DNA from: Erysipelatoclostridium sp. AM42-17
Lineage (GTDB): Bacteria; Bacillota_I; Bacilli_A; Erysipelotrichales; Coprobacillaceae
Assembly: GCF_003480255.1 (NCBI RefSeq)
Contig: NZ_QUIN01000008.1
Coordinates: 14,187-78,186 of the forward strand
DNA: 64,000 nucleotides
Direction of reading: 5' to 3'
Shown here: one piece after another, positions 59,795 through 64,000 of the stretch
Position numbering within the stretch: position 1 is the first letter of the stretch
Layout of the letters: every line of letters starts with the position of its first letter
Program-made: the position numbers and the translations under genes
Notes under the pieces: model-generated
Told to the model about the DNA's origin: nothing
What the model saw: only the letters and a program-made list of their open reading frames with translations
Database searches by the model: none

Positions 59795-60697
59795 ATGGGA
59801 CAAATGAAAAAGGCTTATTTTCATCTTCCAGGTTTATTTGAATTTTACGAATTATATCAAAAGTTCTTACCTTTATTTAAAGAACATCGTGAATATTTTT
59901 ATGAATGGTGTGATATAGGTTCTATATATGGATCGCCTGCAAATTGCATTTGGAATGGTGGTCGTATCAGTTACGAAAATCCTGATCCTCAAAAAGTTTT
60001 GAGTTTAATGCAGGAATATGATATTTCCGCAAGACTTACTTTTAGTAATTCCTTATTAAAAAAAGAACATCTTTTAGATCAAAGATGTAATGATCTTTGT
60101 GATTTGCTTGAAAGATGTAAAATACAAAATGGTGTTATTGTCCATAGTGATTTGTTGCTAGATTACTTAAAAAAGAAATATCCAAAACTTTATTTTGTTT
60201 CTTCTACAACCAAGGTAATAACGAAGTTTGAACAATTAGAAAATGAAGTGAATAGAAAAGAATTTCGCTATGTTGTACCAGATTTCCGTTTAAATAAATC
60301 TTTTCATCAATTTGACCATTGGTCACAAATGCAAAAAGATAAATTAGAATTTTTATGTAATGAGTGTTGTTGGATTGGCTGTCAAGATAGAAAATTGTGT
60401 TATGAAACTGTAAGTCGTCAAAATTTAGGAGAAGATTGTTTAGATCATCAATGTAAGGCTCCAGAAGCCAATAAGGGATATCTTTTTTCAAAAGCAATGG
60501 AAAACCCATCATTTATTAGTATTGATGATATAAAGAATATTTATTTACCAAAAGAATTTTCACAATTTAAAATAGAAGGAAGAGGATTAGGAAGTGCTTT
60601 AGTTTTAGAGTTTATACTTTATTATATGACTAAACCTGAATACCAAATACATGTAAGGGAATATATGTATTTAGATAATATGTTAGATTTATTTTAA
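59795..60697 (+). CDS. Cysteine-cluster protein, possible relative of peptidase U32/UbiU-type proteins
   Basis: 300 residues behind GAGGTG. Conserved-looking blocks are ANCIWNGGRISYENPDP, SARLTFSNSLLKKEHLLDQ, VIVHSDLLLDYLKKKYPKLY, VVPDFRLNKSF and the cysteine cluster FLCNECCWIGCQDRKLCYE. The alternation of strands and helices suggests a TIM barrel, and four or more close cysteines could bind an iron-sulfur cluster, as in peptidase U32 relatives. I am not certain of the family. There is no signal peptide. Confidence 0.45.
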   Translation: MGQMKKAYFHLPGLFEFYELYQKFLPLFKEHREYFYEWCDIGSIYGSPANCIWNGGRISYENPDPQKVLSLMQEYDISARLTFSNSLLKKEHLLDQRCNDLCDLLERCKIQNGVIVHSDLLLDYLKKKYPKLYFVSSTTKVITKFEQLENEVNRKEFRYVVPDFRLNKSFHQFDHWSQMQKDKLEFLCNECCWIGCQDRKLCYETVSRQNLGEDCLDHQCKAPEANKGYLFSKAMENPSFISIDDIKNIYLPKEFSQFKIEGRGLGSALVLEFILYYMTKPEYQIHVREYMYLDNMLDLF

Positions 60698-60725
60698 GAT
60701 GTGAAGGTTATTGAGAGGGATGTAT

Positions 60726-61232
60726 ATGGGAGCAATGAGTGTTTTATTTTTAATGGGAATTCTTTCATCTATTTTTATTTTTTTCATAACTATTTTTATT
60801 GTAATTGTAGCCTATAGTGTTATGAGTTATGTTTTTGAAAGTATGGCATTGAGGTTAATGACTAAGAATTTGTGGAATAAAGAAGGAATGAGAGTATGGA
60901 TACCATTTTATAATAAGTCTATTTTTGGAAAAATAGTAGGTTATAAAGCATTAGGAATGATCTCAAGTTGTCTTACTTTGATATCTTTTTTACTAAGTAT
61001 GTATTTCTTTTTTTACCAACAATTGAAGATGGTTTTGTTTTTGGTTTTATTATTGATGTTGATCATTACATTTATTTTAGATACTTTCATAGCTCATAGA
61101 ATATATATGAATGTGAGTCCTCGATATGGAGATATTTTAACAGCAACAACCATTTTATCACTAGGGTTATTAAGACCGCTTTTTCTTTTTTTAGTAAGAA
61201 ATAAATTTCATGATATAAAAAATGATAACTAA
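60726..61232 (+). CDS. Four-helix membrane protein, unknown function
   Basis: 168 residues from ATG 60726, behind GAGAGGG; in-frame starts at 60711 and 60720 exist. Hydrophobic helices at the N-terminus (LSSIFIFFITIFIVIVAYSV), centre (LTLISFLLSMYFFFY; MVLFLVLLLMLIITFIL) and near the C-terminus flank a conserved-looking loop (MRVWIPFYNKSIFGKIVGYK). The loop WIPFYN resembles small signal-peptidase-associated or DUF-type membrane proteins, but I do not recognise the family. Confidence 0.5.
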   Translation: MGAMSVLFLMGILSSIFIFFITIFIVIVAYSVMSYVFESMALRLMTKNLWNKEGMRVWIPFYNKSIFGKIVGYKALGMISSCLTLISFLLSMYFFFYQQLKMVLFLVLLLMLIITFILDTFIAHRIYMNVSPRYGDILTATTILSLGLLRPLFLFLVRNKFHDIKNDN

Positions 61233-61376
61233 TGTTATTTTGTGAAGGATGTCATGTGAATTATATAGAAGTAACTCAAAAAAATAGATGATGAACATAT
61301 ATGTTGTGCAATTTCTAATCAATATGATGAATAAAAATGGTTTTTAAAATGATGAGATGCTAGGGAGTAAGTGAAA

Positions 61377-61964
61377 ATGACAGAGTGGGATAAATTACAA
61401 TTAGGAAAGATGTACAATGACTTTGATCAAGATTTGTTTAATCGAAGAGTTGAAGCCAAAAAACTGTTTAAAACTTATAATAAAACAGATGATGCAGATA
61501 TTGAATTGAGGCAACAACTTATGGAAAAACTGTTTAAAAAGGTAGGCCAAAGAGTTTGGATTGAACCGGATTTTCATTGTGAATTTGGTAAGAATATTAC
61601 TATTGAAGATGATGTATATATTAATTTTGGTTGTGTTATTCTAGATTGTGCTGAAGTGACTATTGGTGCTCATTCATTGCTTGGACCTAATATAGGTATT
61701 TATCCTGTTAATCATGCCCTTGATGCAAAAGAAAGAATAAATGGTGCTTGTATTGGGAAACCGGTACATATAGGCAAAAATGTCTGGTTAGGTGGCGATG
61801 TAAAAATATTAGTAGGAGTGACTATTGGCGATAATACGATTATTGGAACTGGAAGTGTTGTTACAAAAGATATTCCTAGTGATGTAATTGCTGTAGGGAA
61901 TCCTTGTAAAGTCATAAGAAAAATTACAGAAGCAGATAAAACGGATTATTTTGATCATAAATAA
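61377..61964 (+). CDS. Maltose O-acetyltransferase-like sugar acetyltransferase
   Basis: 195 residues from ATG 61377, behind AGGGAG. The N-terminal helical part (KLQLGKMYNDFDQDLFNRR) and the left-handed beta-helix of hexapeptide repeats (ITIEDDVYINFGCVILDCAE, IGKNVWLGGDVKILVGVTIG) match the maltose/galactoside O-acetyltransferase family. The catalytic His is in PVNHALDAKER. It acetylates sugars with acetyl-CoA, and its length is typical. It stands alone, followed by a terminator. Confidence 0.88.
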   Translation: MTEWDKLQLGKMYNDFDQDLFNRRVEAKKLFKTYNKTDDADIELRQQLMEKLFKKVGQRVWIEPDFHCEFGKNITIEDDVYINFGCVILDCAEVTIGAHSLLGPNIGIYPVNHALDAKERINGACIGKPVHIGKNVWLGGDVKILVGVTIGDNTIIGTGSVVTKDIPSDVIAVGNPCKVIRKITEADKTDYFDHK

Positions 61965-61976
61965 TATATATTGCTG

Positions 61977-62021
61977 AAGTGAACGAGTAAGAAAAATGTA
62001 ACTTATTTATTCACTTTTTTT
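61977..62021 (+). terminator. Rho-independent terminator
   Basis: AAGTGAACGAGTAAG (61977-61991) pairs with CTTATTTATTCACTT (62002-62016) with one mismatch and G-U pairs, followed by a T-run to 62021. Confidence 0.7.
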
Positions 62022-62054
62022 AATTGAATACTTATATATGGGTAAACTATTTAC

Positions 62055-62084
62055 TAGACAGTACAAGAATAAGTCAAGTATAAT
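62055..62084 (+). promoter_or_regulatory. Candidate promoter of the deacetylase gene
   Basis: TAGACA (62055-62060) and TATAAT (62079-62084) are 18 bases apart. Transcription would start near 62091, very close to the ribosome-binding site AAGGG, giving a short leader. Confidence 0.4.
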
Positions 62085-62103
62085 AAAAATAAGGGTGATG
62101 AAG

Positions 62104-63516
62104 ATGAAAAATAATATCAAAGGGAAAATAATAGGAATCATTGTTTTAATTGTTGTGACAATTGCTTTGTTATTGATATATTTTTTAGTACGCTCACCTA
62201 TTGAATTTAATGAAAAGATAGTAAAAATCGAAATTAATTCTGCCTATGATGCAAGAAAAAATATAAAAAAAGTAAGGAACGGTTCTTTGAAAAGTGTCCA
62301 AATTAATGATAAAGAAGTGAATTATCAAAAATTAGGTCAATATTCTGTTATTTATACTTATAAGAAAAAAGAATATAAAACTTATGTAAAGGTTGTAGAT
62401 AGTCATGCTCCACAGTTTGATGTTAAAAATCTAGATATAGATTTAGGTATGCATGTTCAGGCACAAGATATGGTAGAAAATATAAAGGATGCAACCCATA
62501 CTCAAGTTTACTTTAAAAAGAAGTATTCTTTTGATCAAGAAGGAACACAGGAAGTGACGGTTTGCGTTAAAGATGAAGGTAAAAATATTACTGAAAAAAA
62601 GGCTAAAGTGACTATCGTTAAAGATAGTGAAGCACCTGACATTACAGGTTTAGATACACTTACTATCGTGGCAGGAGGAAATGCGGATTATCAAAAGGGT
62701 GTAGAAATTAAAGATAATCGAGATCCTAGTCCACAACTTCAAATTGATTTTAGCCAAGTTGATTTAACACAAGTTGGCACATATTATGTAACTTATACAG
62801 GAATAGACCGTTCTGGTAATAAAATATCAAAACAAAGAGAAATACAAGTTGTTAATAGAACTACAGCAGGAATTAATAAACAATCTAATGAAAAAATAGT
62901 GTATTTAACATTTGATGATGGACCATCTCAAAATACAAAAAGTATTTTGGATATTTTGGATCGTTATCACGCAAAAGCAACTTTTTTTGTTACGGGAAAT
63001 AATCAAACTTATAATTATTTAATTAAATTAGCACATGAAAAAGGACATACTATTGCTTTACATACATATTGTCACGATTATAAAAAAGTATATGCATCAT
63101 CTCAGTCTTATTTTGATGATTTGACGAAAGTGGGTAATATGGTTAAAGGATTAATAGGCTATGTTCCTCGTTATGTTCGTTTTCCGGGTGGGTCATCTAA
63201 TACAATTTCACGTCGTTATTGTACAGGACTTATGTCATCTCTATCTAAAGAATTGATAAATAGAGGATATCAATATTATGATTGGAATGTCAGTTCATCA
63301 GATGCTTCAGGAAACAATGTAGCTGTTAATACCATCATTAATCAGGCAACATCATCACATGTTAATAATATTAATATTTTGTTTCATGATTCATCACCAA
63401 AAACAACAACAGTTCAAGCGTTACCTACAATTATTGAACATTATCAAGCATTAGGTTATCGTTTTGAAGCAATTAATGATCAATCATTTATTCCTCATCA
63501 ACGAATAAATAATTAA
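62104..63516 (+). CDS. Membrane-anchored polysaccharide deacetylase (NodB domain) with Ig-like domains
   Basis: 470 residues from ATG 62104, 8 bases behind AAGGG; in-frame ATGs at 62098 and 62038 exist. An N-terminal hydrophobic anchor (IIGIIVLIVVTIALLLIYFL) is followed by three Ig-like segments of the DUF5011 style (VVDSHAPQFDVKNLDIDLG, DSEAPDITGLDTLTIVAGGN, TQVGTYYVTYTGIDRSGNKI). The C-terminal catalytic domain has the NodB motifs VYLTFDDGPS, TIALHTYCHDY (zinc His-x3-His) and VRFPGGSSNT. It removes acetyl groups from peptidoglycan or another polysaccharide outside the membrane, a step often linked to lysozyme resistance. Confidence 0.9.
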   Translation: MKNNIKGKIIGIIVLIVVTIALLLIYFLVRSPIEFNEKIVKIEINSAYDARKNIKKVRNGSLKSVQINDKEVNYQKLGQYSVIYTYKKKEYKTYVKVVDSHAPQFDVKNLDIDLGMHVQAQDMVENIKDATHTQVYFKKKYSFDQEGTQEVTVCVKDEGKNITEKKAKVTIVKDSEAPDITGLDTLTIVAGGNADYQKGVEIKDNRDPSPQLQIDFSQVDLTQVGTYYVTYTGIDRSGNKISKQREIQVVNRTTAGINKQSNEKIVYLTFDDGPSQNTKSILDILDRYHAKATFFVTGNNQTYNYLIKLAHEKGHTIALHTYCHDYKKVYASSQSYFDDLTKVGNMVKGLIGYVPRYVRFPGGSSNTISRRYCTGLMSSLSKELINRGYQYYDWNVSSSDASGNNVAVNTIINQATSSHVNNINILFHDSSPKTTTVQALPTIIEHYQALGYRFEAINDQSFIPHQRINN

Positions 63517-63521
63517 ATCAT

Positions 63522-63550
63522 TTGACTTCACTTCATCTTTTCGATAAGAT
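63522..63550 (+). promoter_or_regulatory. Promoter of the T-box/DAHP synthase unit
   Basis: TTGACT (63522-63527) and TAAGAT (63545-63550) are exactly 17 bases apart. The predicted start near 63557 fits the beginning of the T-box leader. Confidence 0.65.
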
Positions 63551-63556
63551 GTTAAT

Positions 63557-63805
63557 AAATACAGTGAGTAGACATAGTAATAAATTATTAAAACATAGAG
63601 AGTCTTTGGTTGGTGGAAAAAGATTTGGCGTAATTTATGAATACAGCTATGAGTAGAACGTTGAATGGAGTAGGCGTCTCCGGTTATCACCGTTATATGA
63701 TAAAAGTATGTTAGTACTTGATGAGGCTTATATAGTGATATATAGGTGAAATAAGGTGGTACCACGGGAATCAACTCGTCCTTTATGGATGAGTTTTTTT
63801 GTTTT
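63557..63805 (+). promoter_or_regulatory. T-box leader with tyrosine (UAC) specifier
   Basis: The T-box sequence AAGGTGGTACCACGG (63753-63767) is followed by a terminator stem AACTCGTCC/GGATGAGTT (63773-63781 and 63787-63795) and a T-run. Upstream, CATAG (63573-63577) pairs with CTATG (63647-63651) and ATAAATTA (63580-63587) with TAATTTAT (63631-63638). Between these helices the bulge reads GAATACAG, the usual GAA-codon-A layout, giving UAC (Tyr) at 63642-63644. GAGAG and GGTTGGTG of the distal stem I are also visible. Uncharged tRNA-Tyr should stabilise the antiterminator and switch on the DAHP synthase gene. Confidence 0.85.
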
Positions 63806-63823
63806 TTTAAGGGGGATATAGAG

Positions 63824-64000
63824 ATGATTATTGTATTAAAACAAAACACAAAACAAGAAGATGTAGAAAGAATTGAAAACGCAGTAAAAGCAAAAGGGTT
63901 ACAAGCTCATATTTCAAGAGGGGATTTACAAACTATTATTGGTTTAGTTGGTGATACAACAAAAGTAGATCCAGAACAAATCGAAGTAGATCCAGCAGTA
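63824..64000 (+). CDS. aroF: 3-deoxy-7-phosphoheptulonate (DAHP) synthase, N-terminal part
   Basis: The first 59 codons, cut by the window end. MIIVLKQNTKQEDVERIENA, KAKGLQAHISRGDLQTIIGL and VGDTTKVDPEQIEV form the ferredoxin-like N-terminal domain that precedes the barrel in Thermotoga-type DAHP synthases. The enzyme condenses phosphoenolpyruvate and erythrose 4-phosphate, the first step of aromatic amino acid synthesis. AAGGGGG precedes the ATG. The tyrosine T-box directly upstream fits this role. Confidence 0.88.
   Translation, partial: MIIVLKQNTKQEDVERIENAVKAKGLQAHISRGDLQTIIGLVGDTTKVDPEQIEVDPAV

Overview
The window holds two very different pieces of DNA. From the left edge to about 50,985 it is the right-hand part of a large integrative conjugative element (ICE) of the kind common in gut Clostridia (Lachnospiraceae and Ruminococcaceae). 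From about 50,991 to the right edge it is a much more A+T-rich Firmicutes chromosome. The host genes (T-box-controlled DAHP synthase, DUF3784, DUF6440, TIGR04076, a TfoX-like protein, short A+T-rich intergenic regions) suggest an Erysipelotrichia/Coprobacillaceae-type gut bacterium. That host assignment is an inference from style and gene content; there is no rRNA or other marker gene here.

ICE layout, left to right. (1) A plasmid-like partition locus (end of a ParM-type ATPase, ParR-like protein) and a double ribbon-helix-helix protein with an acidic hexapeptide-repeat tail. (2) Cargo and modification: a C5 DNA methyltransferase, an amidoligase paired with a gamma-glutamylcyclotransferase, a 1458-residue sortase-anchored adhesin, an S-adenosylmethionine synthetase, a Toprim/DUF3991 protein and a DPPY-type DNA methyltransferase. 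(3) Transfer: candidate oriT hairpins, DUF3789, MobC, relaxase, PcfB-like, ArdC-like, DUF4314, the VirD4/TraG coupling protein, Maff2, VirB6-like, DUF4313, PrgI, VirB4 and a membrane-tethered lysozyme/CHAP cell-wall hydrolase. (4) Accessory: a 753-residue peptidoglycan-binding/DUF1906 protein with a small YcxB-like membrane partner; an Agr-like two-component pair whose regulator gene carries a frameshift; a 3118-residue secreted RHS protein with a CdiA-like nuclease tip, its CdiI-like immunity gene and a lipoprotein. (5) A small sigma-like regulator, about 530 bp with no convincing gene that may be a structured RNA, and a DinG/XPD-type helicase. (6) An integration module of three consecutive tyrosine recombinases plus a DUF6262/TnpC-like protein, then a metalloprotease-like gene.

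The right junction is supported by a host flavodoxin gene whose reading frame survives only from its Pro-Asn-Trp-Trp region onward (about 50,991-51,230). The missing 5' part should lie beyond the left end of the element, outside this window.

Host layout: a redox operon (broken flavodoxin, carboxymuconolactone decarboxylase-like, DUF4405, flavodoxin-fold reductase); GNAT and HD-domain genes; a frameshifted pyridoxamine-phosphate-oxidase-like gene; TfoX-like, M24 peptidase-like, a membrane protein plus LytTR regulator pair, a sirtuin lacking its zinc module, several small conserved proteins, a maltose-O-acetyltransferase-like enzyme and a polysaccharide deacetylase. At the right edge a T-box leader with a readable tyrosine specifier codon (UAC) precedes a DAHP synthase gene.

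The ICE genes fit one plan: partition and recombinases for maintenance, methyltransferases plus MetK for DNA modification, a type IV secretion system for transfer, and surface proteins or toxins (adhesin, DUF1906 protein, RHS toxin) for interaction with neighbouring cells. All genes I support in this window lie on the + strand.
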